64,000 bases of DNA from Azospirillum sp. TSH64 (GCF_003116035.1 NZ_LGQW01000015.1:4209431-4273430); one strand, 5' to 3'; counted from the stretch's first letter, positions 37,675-46,603 are shown. The notes: a model not told the origin generated them from the letters alone. Translations and numbers: made by a program.

Positions 37675-37703
37675 TTGACAGGCTTTGCCATAGCTCCCAT
37701 AGT
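37675..37703 (+). promoter_or_regulatory. Sigma-70-type promoter before the HAD gene
   Basis: TTGACA at 37675-37680, a 17-base spacer and CATAGT at 37698-37703. Transcription would start near 37710, giving a leader of about 170 bases that contains a 14-base direct repeat and an in-frame upstream ATG at 37732. Confidence 0.55.
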
Positions 37704-37711
37704 GCCAGCCG

Positions 37712-37871
37712 ATCGAGATCAGGAGCCATCCATGGCGACGGTTGACCTCGCATCGTCGAGCGAAATGATGCGCAAGGTCGCTGCCGGCCTGTTGGCGATG
37801 GCGCAAGGTGCGCCCGATCCTTGTCCGGCTTCCCATGACCGGCATCGCTTCTCAACAATCGAGATCAGGAG
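37712..37871 (+). repeat. 14-base direct repeat, each copy carrying a ribosome site
   Basis: ATCGAGATCAGGAG occurs at 37712-37725 and again at 37858-37871. Each copy ends in AGGAG and is followed by an ATG in the same reading frame (37732 and 37882). The 132 bases between copies look like an insertion or duplication that created a second, upstream translation start. Confidence 0.6.
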
Positions 37872-37881
37872 ACAGTACGGT

Positions 37882-38544
37882 ATGGACGGCAGGCTGCAGG
37901 AACGGTGGGACGCGGTCATCTTCGATTTCGACGGCGTGCTGTGCGATTCCAACGACCTGAAGGGCGAAACCTTCGCCACACTGTATGCCCATGAGGGCCC
38001 GGAGGTTCAGGACGCCATCCGCGCCTATCACCGGGACAACGGTGGCATGCCGCGGCGGGAAAAGCTGGCGCGCTTCGAGCGCGACATCCTCGGCCGCGCC
38101 GTGGACGAGGAGCGGTTGGACCGGATGGTCGCCGGTTTTGCCGCAGCGGTGGAGGAGGCGGTGATCGCCTGCGCCGAAATTCCCGGCGCGACGGACTTCC
38201 TGGCCACCCATGCCGGCCGGCCCGCCCTTTTCATCATTTCCGCGACGCCGCATGAGGAAATGCTGCGCATCGCCGAGCGACGTGGCATGACCGACCGGTT
38301 CGTGTCCGTCCATGGCAGCCCGCCAAGCAAGGCGGAGACGGCAGCCATGCTGATCGCCCGCCACGGCCTGCGTCCCGACCGCGTTGCCTTCGTCGGCGAT
38401 GCCGTTCAGGATTATGCGGCGGCGACGGCCCTCAACCTGCATTTCGTCGGGGTGCGCGATGCCGACGGCCGCCACCCCTTCCCGGACGGAACGCTGACCA
38501 TCGCCGATCTGCGTGAATTGCCCACGGCCCTTGCTAGGCTTTGA
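37882..38544 (+). CDS. HAD-superfamily hydrolase (phosphoglycolate-phosphatase-like)
   Basis: A 220-residue HAD hydrolase. Catalytic motif I FDFDGVLCDS supplies the nucleophile and acid Asp; motif II is FIISATPHEEM; motif III lysine lies in HGSPPSKAETAAM; motif IV is VAFVGDAVQDYAAA. The helical cap between motifs I and II is of the small C1 kind, so small phosphorylated substrates are expected. The start at 37882 follows AGGAGACAGTACGGT. An in-frame ATG at 37732 with its own AGGAG site would add 50 residues of no recognisable fold; both starts could be used. A strong bidirectional terminator follows. Confidence 0.85.
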   Translation: MDGRLQERWDAVIFDFDGVLCDSNDLKGETFATLYAHEGPEVQDAIRAYHRDNGGMPRREKLARFERDILGRAVDEERLDRMVAGFAAAVEEAVIACAEIPGATDFLATHAGRPALFIISATPHEEMLRIAERRGMTDRFVSVHGSPPSKAETAAMLIARHGLRPDRVAFVGDAVQDYAAATALNLHFVGVRDADGRHPFPDGTLTIADLRELPTALARL

Positions 38545-38551
38545 AACCGCT

Positions 38552-38597
38552 CGATGGGTGCGGAGGGCCGGTCTGGACCGGTCCTCCGCACCCATCG
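38552..38597. terminator. Bidirectional terminator between HAD and dctA-like genes
   Basis: A 20-base-pair stem with a single mismatch and a TCTGGA loop, in the gap between two converging genes. No T-run on either side. Confidence 0.75.
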
Positions 38598-38616
38598 TCA
38601 GGCCACTGTCGAGCGT

Positions 38617-39996
38617 TCAGTGAGACGGATGGGCGGGGGCGCGGGCGGCCAGCGGCATGACCGGGATGTCGCCCATCCCCTCCAGGACGCGCTCGGTGCC
38701 GGCACCGCTCTGGTTCAGTTCGCGGTGCAGAACCTCACGGTCGCAGGCGTCCTCCCAGATCGAGACCACGATGCTGACGACGCAGTTGCTGATGATGCTG
38801 GTCAGGGCGCGGGCTTCGGACATGAAGCGGTCGATGCCGACCAGCAGCGCGACGCCGGCAACCGGCAGGTCCGGCATCACCGTCAGCGTGGCGACCAGGG
38901 CGACGAAGCCGCTGCCGGTGACGCCGGCGGCACCCTTCGAGGTCAGCAGCATGACGCCGAGCATGGCGACGATCTGGCCGGCCGACAGGTGGATGTCGCA
39001 GGCCTGGGCGATGAACAGCGAGGCGAGGGTCAGGTAGATCGCCGTGCCGTCGAGGTTGAAGGAATAGCCCATCGGCAGAACCAGGCCGGAAACACCCTTC
39101 TTGCAGCCCAGCGCTTCAAGCTTCTGCAAGACCCGCGGCAGGACCGGCTCGGAGGACGAGGTGCCGAGAACGATCAGCAGCTCCTCGCGGAAGTAGCGCA
39201 GGACCTTCCACAGGCTGAAACCATGCAGGCGGGCCAGCGTGCCGATGATCGCCACCAGGAAGACGCCGCAGGCGACATAGAAGGTCAGGATCAGCAGGCC
39301 GAGCGAGCCGATGCTGTCGATGCCGTATTTGCCCACGGTGAAGGCCATCGCGCCGAACGCACCGATGGGGGCCAGCTTCATTATGAAGCCGAAGGCGGCG
39401 AACAGCACGTGGGAGAAGGATTCGATGCCCTGCACCACCGGTTCGCCGGCCTTGCCGACCCGCGTCAGGCCGAAACCGACCAGCACGGAGATGAGCAGCA
39501 CCGGCAGCACCTCGCCCTCGGCGAAGGCGCCGAAGAAGGAATGCGGGATGATGTGCAGCAGGAAGTCGGTGAAGCCGACCGGGGCGGCCTGCTTGGCGTA
39601 GCGTGCGGCCACCGCGGGGTCGAGCGACGACGGCGACACATGCATGCCGACGCCGGGCTCGATGATCATGACCGCGGCCAGCCCGATGAGCAGCGCCGCC
39701 GCCGTCAGCGCGTAGAACAGCGCCATCGACTTGACCAGCGTCTTGCCGATCTCGCGGGTGTCGTTCAGGCTGGTGATGCCGCTGACGATGGTGCAGAAGA
39801 CCACCGGCGCGATCATCATCTTGACCAGCTTGACGAACCCGTCGCCCAGCGGCTTCAAGCCCGCCCCGAAATCGGGCCAGAAGTGGCCGGCCAGGATGCC
39901 CAGGGTCAGGCCGACGACGACCTGGAAATAGAGCGCCTTGTAGATGGCCTTGGGCTTGCTCGGCGTCAGGGTATCGGTCCCCGTTTGTGGACGCAT
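38617..39996 (-). CDS. dctA: C4-dicarboxylate/proton-sodium symporter (DctA type)
   Basis: A 459-residue DAACS-family carrier of C4-dicarboxylates or related acids. The N-terminus (KALYFQVVVGLTLGILAGHFWPD) and MMIAPVVFCTIVSGI are typical DctA, as are the re-entrant loop LGTSSSEPVLPRVLQKLE, the TM7 motif GYSFNLDGTAIY and the HP2 region TSKGAAGVTGSGFVAL. The 29-base gap after the prpF-like gene on the same strand indicates an operon, so the true cargo may be a tricarboxylate or unsaturated dicarboxylate handled by that isomerase rather than succinate. The C-terminal 25 residues are hydrophilic and variable. Confidence 0.93.
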   Translation of the reverse strand: MRPQTGTDTLTPSKPKAIYKALYFQVVVGLTLGILAGHFWPDFGAGLKPLGDGFVKLVKMMIAPVVFCTIVSGITSLNDTREIGKTLVKSMALFYALTAAALLIGLAAVMIIEPGVGMHVSPSSLDPAVAARYAKQAAPVGFTDFLLHIIPHSFFGAFAEGEVLPVLLISVLVGFGLTRVGKAGEPVVQGIESFSHVLFAAFGFIMKLAPIGAFGAMAFTVGKYGIDSIGSLGLLILTFYVACGVFLVAIIGTLARLHGFSLWKVLRYFREELLIVLGTSSSEPVLPRVLQKLEALGCKKGVSGLVLPMGYSFNLDGTAIYLTLASLFIAQACDIHLSAGQIVAMLGVMLLTSKGAAGVTGSGFVALVATLTVMPDLPVAGVALLVGIDRFMSEARALTSIISNCVVSIVVSIWEDACDREVLHRELNQSGAGTERVLEGMGDIPVMPLAARAPAHPSH

Positions 39997-40025
39997 GGCG
40001 TTTCCTCCTCTCTGATGCTGTGGCG

Positions 40026-41162
40026 TCAGGCCGCCAGGGCGGTCCGCGACGGGGTCGAAGGGCGGGCGAACACGGTTCCCTCGAACAGGCGCCGCGCGGT
40101 GCGCAGGATGCTGGCGGTCGGTGCGGATTGGCCGTCACCGGTCTCAAGGCGGCCCGCCTCGAGACGGCCCACCTCAAGACGGACAGTCAGCCGGCCTGCC
40201 GGATGTTCGAAGGTGATGTCGCCGGGCATGATGAACCGTCCCACCAAAGCGGCGGCCACGGTTTCCGGAATGGTGCAGGCGGTGGCGGTGGCGACGGCGC
40301 CGGTGATGGCCATCGCCCGATGGCAATCATGCGGCATGAAATACCGGACGGTCAGCGTGCCGCCGCGGGTCGGTGGGGCCAGCAGGACCGGCTTGGGGAT
40401 CACCATGCCGGCCGCGTTGGGAAAACCCATGCGGCGGCCGGCCTCGACGCGCAGCGCCTCCAGCCGGGACATGAACTCCCGGTCGGACCGGAAGCTGTCC
40501 ACCGGCTCGTACCCCGTCTTGCCGAGGTCGGCGGCGCGGATCAGCATCACCGGGATGGCGGCATCGACGCAGGACACCGGGATGCCATCGATCAGGTCGA
40601 CCGGCGATCCGGTGGGCAGCAGCCGGCCGGTGTTGGCGCCTGCGGCGTCGAGAAAAGCGAGATGGATGGGGGCCGCGGTGCCGGGCACGCCGTCGATGAC
40701 GGCCTCGCCCTCATAGGCCACTTGGCCGCCGGGGGTCTGGATGCGGGCCTCGATCAGCTTGCCGGTGTTGACGTTGTGGATGCGCACCACCGTGACGCCG
40801 TTCGCCGCCGGGACAAGCCCGGACTCGATGGCGAAGGGGCCGACCGCGGCCAGCATGTTGCCGCAGTTGGGCGAGGTGTCGACCACCCCCTCCTGCACCC
40901 GCACCTGAGCGAACAGGTAATCCACATCCGCTCCGGCCCTGGTGGCTGGACCGACGATGGCGACCTTGCTGGTCAGCGGATTGCCGCCGCCGATGCCGTC
41001 GATCCCCAGATCGTTCCCCGCCCCCATCACCGAGAGCAGGAGGGCATCGCGCTCCGCCGGAAGGGCAGGAAGGTCGGACGCCAGAAAGAAGGGGCCGCGA
41101 GAGGTCCCGCCGCGCATCATCACGCAGGGAATGCCGATCTGGCGGTTCATCGAATTTGTCAT
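40026..41162 (-). CDS. PrpF-family isomerase (4-oxalomesaconate tautomerase/GalD-like)
   Basis: A 378-residue diaminopimelate-epimerase-fold isomerase of the PrpF family, whose members shift double bonds in aconitate, methylaconitate or 4-oxalomesaconate. Landmarks: CVMMRGGTSRGPFF near the N-terminus, GIGGGNPLTSKVAIV, the active-site cysteine in DTSPNCGNML, and FMPHDCHRAMAITGAV. The length and GxNPLTSK form resemble 4-oxalomesaconate tautomerases from gallate degradation, but no gallate dioxygenase is nearby. The start at 41162 (MTNSMNRQIGIPC) avoids an upstream stretch that lies in the divergent promoter. Near the C-terminus the chain carries three copies of the pentapeptide RLExG, from a 15-base tandem repeat. 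Confidence 0.85.
   Translation of the reverse strand: MTNSMNRQIGIPCVMMRGGTSRGPFFLASDLPALPAERDALLLSVMGAGNDLGIDGIGGGNPLTSKVAIVGPATRAGADVDYLFAQVRVQEGVVDTSPNCGNMLAAVGPFAIESGLVPAANGVTVVRIHNVNTGKLIEARIQTPGGQVAYEGEAVIDGVPGTAAPIHLAFLDAAGANTGRLLPTGSPVDLIDGIPVSCVDAAIPVMLIRAADLGKTGYEPVDSFRSDREFMSRLEALRVEAGRRMGFPNAAGMVIPKPVLLAPPTRGGTLTVRYFMPHDCHRAMAITGAVATATACTIPETVAAALVGRFIMPGDITFEHPAGRLTVRLEVGRLEAGRLETGDGQSAPTASILRTARRLFEGTVFARPSTPSRTALAA
40143..40187. repeat. 15-base tandem repeat inside the prpF-like gene
   Basis: Three consecutive units of 15 bases (CTCAAGGCGGCCCGC and variants) at 40143-40157, 40158-40172 and 40173-40187; the first two match at 12 of 15 positions and the third mainly over its first ten bases. 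On the coding strand they give RLEVG-RLEAG-RLETG. Confidence 0.75.
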
Positions 41163-41304
41163 GGCGCTTGGTTTCTCTTGGGTTCGCCGGTGGGCGAAGA
41201 AAGCCGATGCGCCGATATTCTGACTGCGAACGATATTTGTGAAATGCATTGATTCGCACTATTATTCCATTTCACGCATCAATGCGATTCCGATGGAGCC
41301 GGGC
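41163..41304. promoter_or_regulatory. Divergent LysR/prpF promoter region
   Basis: 142 bases between the two divergent starts. Contains an inverted repeat GCATTGAT (41247-41254) and ATCAATGC (41278-41285), and AT-rich sequence between, as expected for LysR binding and two facing promoters. No defined core promoter can be fixed. Confidence 0.45.
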
Positions 41305-42195
41305 ATGAATTTTGAGCTGGTCGATCTGAAGGCGTTCGTCGCCGTGGCGGAGCTGGGCAGCTTCAACCGCGCCGCCGAGCTTCTGAACCTGTCGCAGCCG
41401 GCACTCAGCCGCCGCATCCAGAAGCTGGAGGACACGCTGGGCGTGGCGTTGTTCGAGCGCTCGACCCGCCATGTCGCGCTGACGATGGTGGGGCGCGATT
41501 TCATGCCCAAGGTCCGCCGCTTCCTCGATGAATTCGAGACGTCGTTGCTGGGGATCAGCGATCTCGGCGCACGGAGCGGCGGCCAGATCACCATCGCCTC
41601 CGTTCCGACGGCGGTGTTCTATTTCCTCCCCAACGCGATCAGCCGCTTCAGCATCGCGTTCCCGCGGATCCGCATCCGCATCCTCGATCTCGGCGCCAAC
41701 GAAGGGCTGGAGGCGGTGGCGCGCGGCGAGGCCGATTTCGGCATCAACTTCATCGGCACCTCGCACCCTGACATCGAATTCACGCCACTGGCCGAGGACC
41801 CCTTCGTCGTCGCCTGCCGGCACGATCATCCGCTGGCGGCCCATACGGTGGTGAACTGGGACGAGTTGGCCGCCCACCGCGTCATCACCGTGGGCCGGAC
41901 CAGCGGCAACCGGGCGCTGATCGACAACGCGCTGGCGCAGCACGGCCTGAAGCTCAACTGGTCCTACGAGATCACGCATCTCGCAAGTTCGCTCGGTCTG
42001 GTGGAGGCCGGGCTGGGCGTCGCCGTGCTTCCCAAGCTCGCCACGCCGTCCTCCGGCCATCCCATCATCCTGACTCTCCCTTTGGGCCATCCGAAGATCT
42101 CCCGGACGATCGGCGTGGTCCGGCGGCATGGCGCCATCCTCTCACCGATGGCGGCACGCTTTCTCGAAGTCCTGCTCGGCTCCTGGCGGCTGTGA
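41305..42195 (+). CDS. LysR-family regulator of the prpF-dctA operon
   Basis: A 296-residue LysR protein. HTH SFNRAAELLNLSQPALSRRIQKLEDTLGVALFERSTRHVALT; effector domain begins near residue 92 (GGQITIASVPTAVFYFLPNAI). The start at 41305 (MNFELVDLKAFV) fits the family and follows GGAGCCGGGC; ATGs at 41293 and 41239 are less likely. Divergent from the prpF-dctA operon, which it should control in response to the organic acid carried by DctA. Confidence 0.87.
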   Translation: MNFELVDLKAFVAVAELGSFNRAAELLNLSQPALSRRIQKLEDTLGVALFERSTRHVALTMVGRDFMPKVRRFLDEFETSLLGISDLGARSGGQITIASVPTAVFYFLPNAISRFSIAFPRIRIRILDLGANEGLEAVARGEADFGINFIGTSHPDIEFTPLAEDPFVVACRHDHPLAAHTVVNWDELAAHRVITVGRTSGNRALIDNALAQHGLKLNWSYEITHLASSLGLVEAGLGVAVLPKLATPSSGHPIILTLPLGHPKISRTIGVVRRHGAILSPMAARFLEVLLGSWRL

Positions 42196-42209
42196 CCGGC
42201 AGTCCGCCA

Positions 42210-42590
42210 TCACGCCCTGTCCTGCTGCCGCCCGTCCCGCCGCAGCGAAACGACCGACGCACCGTCACCCGCGGACGATGTGTCCGCAACTTCCAGCAGG
42301 CCGCCGGACTGTCCGGGCAGAAGCATCTGCGGCTTCATGGTCAGGTAACGCACGCAGCTGACCCGCAGGAAAGAGGCGAGATTCTGCACGGCCCCATGGG
42401 CCTCCAGAACCTCGTCGTACAGCGACAGGATCAGCCTGTTCGTCGTCGTCCCCTGCTCCGCGGCGATATCGGCAAGGACGTTCCAGAACAGGTTCTCCAA
42501 CCGGATGCTGGTGACCATGCCATGGATGCGCACCGACCGTGACCGTGCCTCGTACAGGATCGGATCGGCGTTGACGAAGATCTGGCACAT
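42210..42590 (-). CDS. Ribbon-helix-helix domain protein (RHH_4-like)
   Basis: A 126-residue protein starting MCQIFVNADPILYEARSRSVRIHG, followed by SIRLENLFWNVLADIAAEQGTTTNRLILSLYDE, a predicted ribbon-helix-helix DNA-binding motif of the kind common in Azospirillum and Rhizobiales, and the family's ASFLRVSCVRYL end. Members are usually stand-alone putative regulators of unknown target. The chosen start lies ten residues inside the longest frame, at the family's usual first residue. It lies 63 bases downstream of the sigma-54 activator gene on the same strand and could be cotranscribed with it. Confidence 0.8.
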   Translation of the reverse strand: MCQIFVNADPILYEARSRSVRIHGMVTSIRLENLFWNVLADIAAEQGTTTNRLILSLYDEVLEAHGAVQNLASFLRVSCVRYLTMKPQMLLPGQSGGLLEVADTSSAGDGASVVSLRRDGRQQDRA

Positions 42591-42653
42591 GCGCCCATCC
42601 TTCCTTGAATGCGGTATCAAACCCGGCTGCGGTTACTTTTGACGGAGCGGCTT

Positions 42654-44735
42654 TTACGCCTTGCCGGCGGATATGCGCCGAATGCCGTGCTGGCTCATTT
42701 TCCGATACAGCGTGCTGCGCGAGATGCCGAGGACTGCCGCCGCATCGGACAGGTTCCCGCCGGTTGCCGCAATCACATCCTTGATTGTCCTCTGTTCGGT
42801 CTCCGTCAGCGCCATTGCCGTTGGAGGCGACACGACGGCGGCAGGCGCCACGATGGGCGGGGTCGGAGAGCCCAGCAATGGCCAACCGTCGGCAACCACG
42901 CAACCGCAGGCATCGCGCAGTTCGTCCGGCAGGTCGTCGATGCCGATGCTGCCGCTGGTGGACAGCAGGACCGCCCGTTCAACCGCATTGCGCAGCTCCC
43001 GGACATTGCCCGGCCAGTCGTAGCGTTGCAGGAGATCCAGCGCCGCCGCGGTGAAGCGGACGGGTGCCCGGCCATGCCGCTCCGCCAGCAGGCCGTTGAA
43101 GTGGGAGATCAGGCGGGGAACATCGCCATGGCGGTCGCGCAGGGGCGGCACGCGCAGGGCGGTCACGGCGAGGCGATGGTACAGGTCGCGGCGGAAGCGG
43201 CCGGCGGCGACCTCCTGCCGGAGGTTCCGGTTGGTCATGGCGAGCAGCCGCACCGACACCCGGCGCGGCACGTTGTCGCCGATACGGTACAGCACGCCCT
43301 CCTCCAGAACCCGCAACAGGTAAGGCTGAAGGTCGAGCGGCAATTCGCCGATCTCGTCGAGGCACAGCGTGCCGCCGTCGGCCAGTTCAAAGCGGCCGAT
43401 GCGCCCCTCCGCCGCCGCACCGGTGAAGGCGCCGCGCACATAGCCGAACAGCTCGCTGCCCAGCATCTCGCGCGAGACGGCACCGCAGTTGAACGGTACG
43501 AAGGGACCGCCGGCCGCAGCGCTGTGGCCGTGGATGGCGCGGGCGAACAGTTCCTTGCCGACGCCGGTCTCGCCCTCGATCAGGATGGGGACCGGCAGCG
43601 GCGCCAGACGCTCCCCCTGCCCGATCACCATGCGCAGGCTGTCGCTGTCCCCGACGATGTCGGCGAAGCGCGACCGGCTGTGGTCGGATTCGTCCGGCAC
43701 CGCACGGCGTCCGGCGGACGGTCGGCCCGATACCGCAGCGGGGATGACCAGCAGCGTTCCCCGCCGCTCCCCATCCAGAATCAGCGGCCGGACCCAGTCG
43801 GCCGGAACCGGCAACCGCTCCCCTGCCCCACCCCCGGGTCCACCTCCGACCCCAGCTATCGGCAGCTTCGTCCCCCGGTTCAACTGCGGCAGTTCCGACC
43901 CGAAACTGGCCTTCAACAGATGCGCCGCCTTGCGGCTGGCATAGAGCAGGCGCCCGCGGGCATCGAGTGCGATCAGCCCTTCGCCAACATATTTCTGGCT
44001 ATCCTCCAGGCAGGCCTCCAGCAGCCGCACATGTTCGGCCTCCGTCTGGCGGGCGAGATTCCATTCCACCTGCCGGGCAGCGACCACGGCCAAGGCAAGC
44101 GCCTGCCCGCTGAAGCTCTGCTTCAGGCCGGAGATGTCGAGCAGGCCGACGACCGATCCGTCGACCGGATCGTGGATCGGCGCCCCGGCACAGCTCCATC
44201 CCTTGATGCCGGCGCAATAATGCTCCGCAGCCTGGACCAGCACCGGCTGCTTGGACGCCAATGCCGTGCCAATGCCGTTGGTGCCGGCACAGGTCTCGCC
44301 CCACTGGCCCCCGCAGGCCAGACTGATGTCGCGTGCCACGCTCAAGGTGGCACGGTCGCCGGCCGCCTCCAGCACGACGCCGTTGGCATCTGTGATCAGC
44401 AGAACGGTACGGGTGCCGGCCAGCAGATCTGACGCCTCCGCCAGGGTCGAGGCCGCTGCCTGGAGCAGATCGCGGTTGTCGCGTCGCAGAGCCTCGATAT
44501 GATCGCGACCTATCACCGGGGCGGCATCCGCCCGCGCATCGACCAGGAAGCTTTGACATCGCGCCCAGGATCGGATGACCACGTCGCGCACCGGAAGATT
44601 GTCCCGGCGCGAGCCGGAAACGAAATCCTCCCATGCCTTCATCGTGGCCGTTTCGCCATCCACCAGAGCGTGAAGCGCTGGTGCCGGCAAGGCGGCGGCC
44701 AGACGGCCGGCACCGGCCTGTTCGTTGGCCAACAT
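42654..44735 (-). CDS. mimR: Sigma-54-dependent activator, AcoR/MimR type
   Basis: A 693-residue enhancer-binding activator. An N-terminal region of about 330 residues includes a GAF-like sensor typical of AcoR proteins (GETCAGTNGIGTAL, HYCAGIKGWSCAGAPIHDP). A glycine-rich linker follows. The AAA+ domain has Walker A GETGVGKELFARAIH, the sigma-54 contact motif GAFTGA and Walker B GGTLCLDEIGEL. The C-terminus is a Fis-type HTH (LSDAAAVLGISRSTLYRKM). The start at 44735 follows GGGAGGGGACT; an ATG 22 codons further upstream lacks a site. Its position next to the monooxygenase genes matches MimR in mycobacteria. Likely inducers are the oxygenase substrate or its alcohol product, sensed by the N-terminal region. 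Confidence 0.9.
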   Translation of the reverse strand: MLANEQAGAGRLAAALPAPALHALVDGETATMKAWEDFVSGSRRDNLPVRDVVIRSWARCQSFLVDARADAAPVIGRDHIEALRRDNRDLLQAAASTLAEASDLLAGTRTVLLITDANGVVLEAAGDRATLSVARDISLACGGQWGETCAGTNGIGTALASKQPVLVQAAEHYCAGIKGWSCAGAPIHDPVDGSVVGLLDISGLKQSFSGQALALAVVAARQVEWNLARQTEAEHVRLLEACLEDSQKYVGEGLIALDARGRLLYASRKAAHLLKASFGSELPQLNRGTKLPIAGVGGGPGGGAGERLPVPADWVRPLILDGERRGTLLVIPAAVSGRPSAGRRAVPDESDHSRSRFADIVGDSDSLRMVIGQGERLAPLPVPILIEGETGVGKELFARAIHGHSAAAGGPFVPFNCGAVSREMLGSELFGYVRGAFTGAAAEGRIGRFELADGGTLCLDEIGELPLDLQPYLLRVLEEGVLYRIGDNVPRRVSVRLLAMTNRNLRQEVAAGRFRRDLYHRLAVTALRVPPLRDRHGDVPRLISHFNGLLAERHGRAPVRFTAAALDLLQRYDWPGNVRELRNAVERAVLLSTSGSIGIDDLPDELRDACGCVVADGWPLLGSPTPPIVAPAAVVSPPTAMALTETEQRTIKDVIAATGGNLSDAAAVLGISRSTLYRKMSQHGIRRISAGKA

Positions 44736-44803
44736 AGTCCCCTCCCTGCTTCCCGGCGTCTTTCGCGGATGGTTTCCGATGCGCCGATTGTCTTTGGACA
44801 AGG

Positions 44804-44836
44804 GATGCGGAGGCTCGCCCGGATATGCTCCGCATC
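44804..44836. promoter_or_regulatory. Inverted repeat upstream of the mimR-like gene
   Basis: GATGCGGAG and its exact complement CTCCGCATC, nine bases each with 15 between, 69 bases upstream of the mimR start. Could be an operator for the regulator gene or a stem ending the chaperonin transcript. Confidence 0.4.
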
Positions 44837-44962
44837 AAGAATTGTTTGTATAAGAAACCATAAGCCGAACCGAAGCGGGAGCGGTAGTAGTGGATTACTC
44901 TATTGCTTTTTTCCTGCCTTTCTCTCCGAAGGGGGAGGTGGGGTGCTACGGCCGAAAAAGGA

Positions 44963-46603
44963 TCAGGTTCGCCCGTACCGTTCCATTCCGCCGCCGCGGG
45001 CCGGGCCAGCGGTGGGATCGACATCGTCGGGGATGTCGGCGATCAGCGTGTGGGTGGTCAGCACCAGCTTGGCGACCGACACCGCGTTCAGCAAGGCCAG
45101 CGTGGTGACCTTGACCGGGTCGATGATGCCCGCGGCGAACAGATCGCCGAACAGGCCGCTGCGGGCGTCGAAGCCGGACCCGTCGGGAAGCGCGGCGACG
45201 CGCGCGGCGACGCCGTCCCCGTCCAACCCGCCATTCTCCGCGATGCAGACCAGGGGCTGCACCATCGCCCGCCGCACCAGCCGCACCCCGGCCCTCTCGC
45301 CCTCCCCCACATCCTCGGCCAGCCGGTCGAGCAGCGGGGCGACGCGGGCCAGCGCGGTGCCGCCGCCGGGGACCACTCCCTCCGCCAGCGCGGCGCGGGC
45401 GGCGGCCAGCGAATCTTCCAGAAGCTGGGCGGTGCGCTTCTGCTCCACCGGGGTGGCGCCGCCGACCTCGATCAGGGCGGTGCCGTGCGTCAGCTTCGCC
45501 AGCCGCTGGGACAGCTTGTCCCGCTCGATGTTGGGCGGCGCCTCCTCCCACTGGCGCTGCACCAGGGCGCGGCGGGCGGCCAGCGCGTCCGGATTGCCAT
45601 GGCCGCGCAGGATGGTGGTCCGGCCGGCCGACACCTCGATGCGGTCGGCGCCCCCCAGATCCTCCGCCGCCACGCTGTCGAGGCGTCCGCCCAGGTCGCG
45701 GGCGATCACCCGCCCGCCGGTCAGGATCGCGATGTCCTCCATCGTCGCCTGACGCCAGTGGCCGAATTCCGGGGGATTGATCGCCACCACCGTGGCGCGC
45801 CCGTCGCGGCGCAGCGCCATCAGCGCCGCCACCACCTCCGGCGCCACGCTGTCGGCCATGACCAGCAGCGGGCGGTGCCCGGCGGCGATGCGGTCGACCA
45901 GACGCAGGATCGGTTCCGGATCGATGATCTTGTGGTCGGTCATCAGGATGTAGGGCCGTTCCAGCACCGCGCTCTGGCCGGTCGGTTCGGTCGCCATGTG
46001 GTGGGACAGGAACCCGCGGTCCAGCACCATGCCTTCCAGCACATGCAACGCCGTCGGCGCGCCCGGCTGGCCGTATTCGATGTCGATCACTCCCTCCGCC
46101 CCGACCCGGCGCAGCGCGTCCGCCACCAGACGGCCGAGTGCCGGATCGGTCGCCGCAACCGTCGCCACCTGCTCCAGCTGGGCATGGCTTTCCAGCGGCC
46201 GGGCGATGTGGCGGAGCCGGTCAACGACGAAGCCACAGGCGCGCTCCATCCCCTCCACCAACTCCACCGACCCATGGCCATCAGCAAGCACGGCGACACC
46301 GTCCTGGATCAGCGCATCGGCCAGCACGGTGGCTGTGGTGGTGCCATCGCCGGCCACGTCGTTAGTTTGTTTCGAGACCTCCCGCACCACCTGGGCGCCC
46401 ATATTCTCGAAGCGGCAGGGCAGCTCGATCTCGGCGGCGATGCTGACACCGTCGCGCGAAATCATCGGCGTGCCGATGGGGCGGTCGATGATCGCGTTCG
46501 TCCCCTTCGGCCCCAGCGTGCCACGCACCGCCAGCGCCAGCTTGCCCACCCCACGGGCAAGCGCGGCCCGCGCCTCGGCACGGTGCAGCATCATCTTCGG
46601 CAT
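44963..46603 (-). CDS. mimG: GroEL-like chaperonin of the monooxygenase operon (MimG type)
   Basis: A 546-residue HSP60. GroEL landmarks are LGPKGTN (30-36), the ATP-site DVAGDGTTTATVLA (82-95), GVVPGGGTAL and an apical domain in the middle. The Asp for ATP hydrolysis is present in LLEDSLAAARAALAEG. The C-terminus ends in GGGMERYGRT without the long GGM repeat of housekeeping GroEL. Divergence from standard GroEL and placement directly after the coupling-protein gene match MimG, which in mycobacteria is needed to fold the large oxygenase subunit. There is no cognate GroES in the window, so it presumably uses the cell's own. The start after GGGAGGGAAAGTCGCC was preferred to one six residues earlier. 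Confidence 0.9.
   Translation of the reverse strand: MPKMMLHRAEARAALARGVGKLALAVRGTLGPKGTNAIIDRPIGTPMISRDGVSIAAEIELPCRFENMGAQVVREVSKQTNDVAGDGTTTATVLADALIQDGVAVLADGHGSVELVEGMERACGFVVDRLRHIARPLESHAQLEQVATVAATDPALGRLVADALRRVGAEGVIDIEYGQPGAPTALHVLEGMVLDRGFLSHHMATEPTGQSAVLERPYILMTDHKIIDPEPILRLVDRIAAGHRPLLVMADSVAPEVVAALMALRRDGRATVVAINPPEFGHWRQATMEDIAILTGGRVIARDLGGRLDSVAAEDLGGADRIEVSAGRTTILRGHGNPDALAARRALVQRQWEEAPPNIERDKLSQRLAKLTHGTALIEVGGATPVEQKRTAQLLEDSLAAARAALAEGVVPGGGTALARVAPLLDRLAEDVGEGERAGVRLVRRAMVQPLVCIAENGGLDGDGVAARVAALPDGSGFDARSGLFGDLFAAGIIDPVKVTTLALLNAVSVAKLVLTTHTLIADIPDDVDPTAGPARGGGMERYGRT

Noticed and set aside
37499-37858. Small minus-strand frames in the NmrA-HAD gap
   Set aside because: The product resembles translated intergenic sequence; no ribosome site or family could be recognised, although a degraded repeat element cannot be excluded.
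38554-40716. 720-codon plus-strand frame opposite dctA and prpF
   Set aside because: Opposite two clear genes; composition typical of an antisense shadow.
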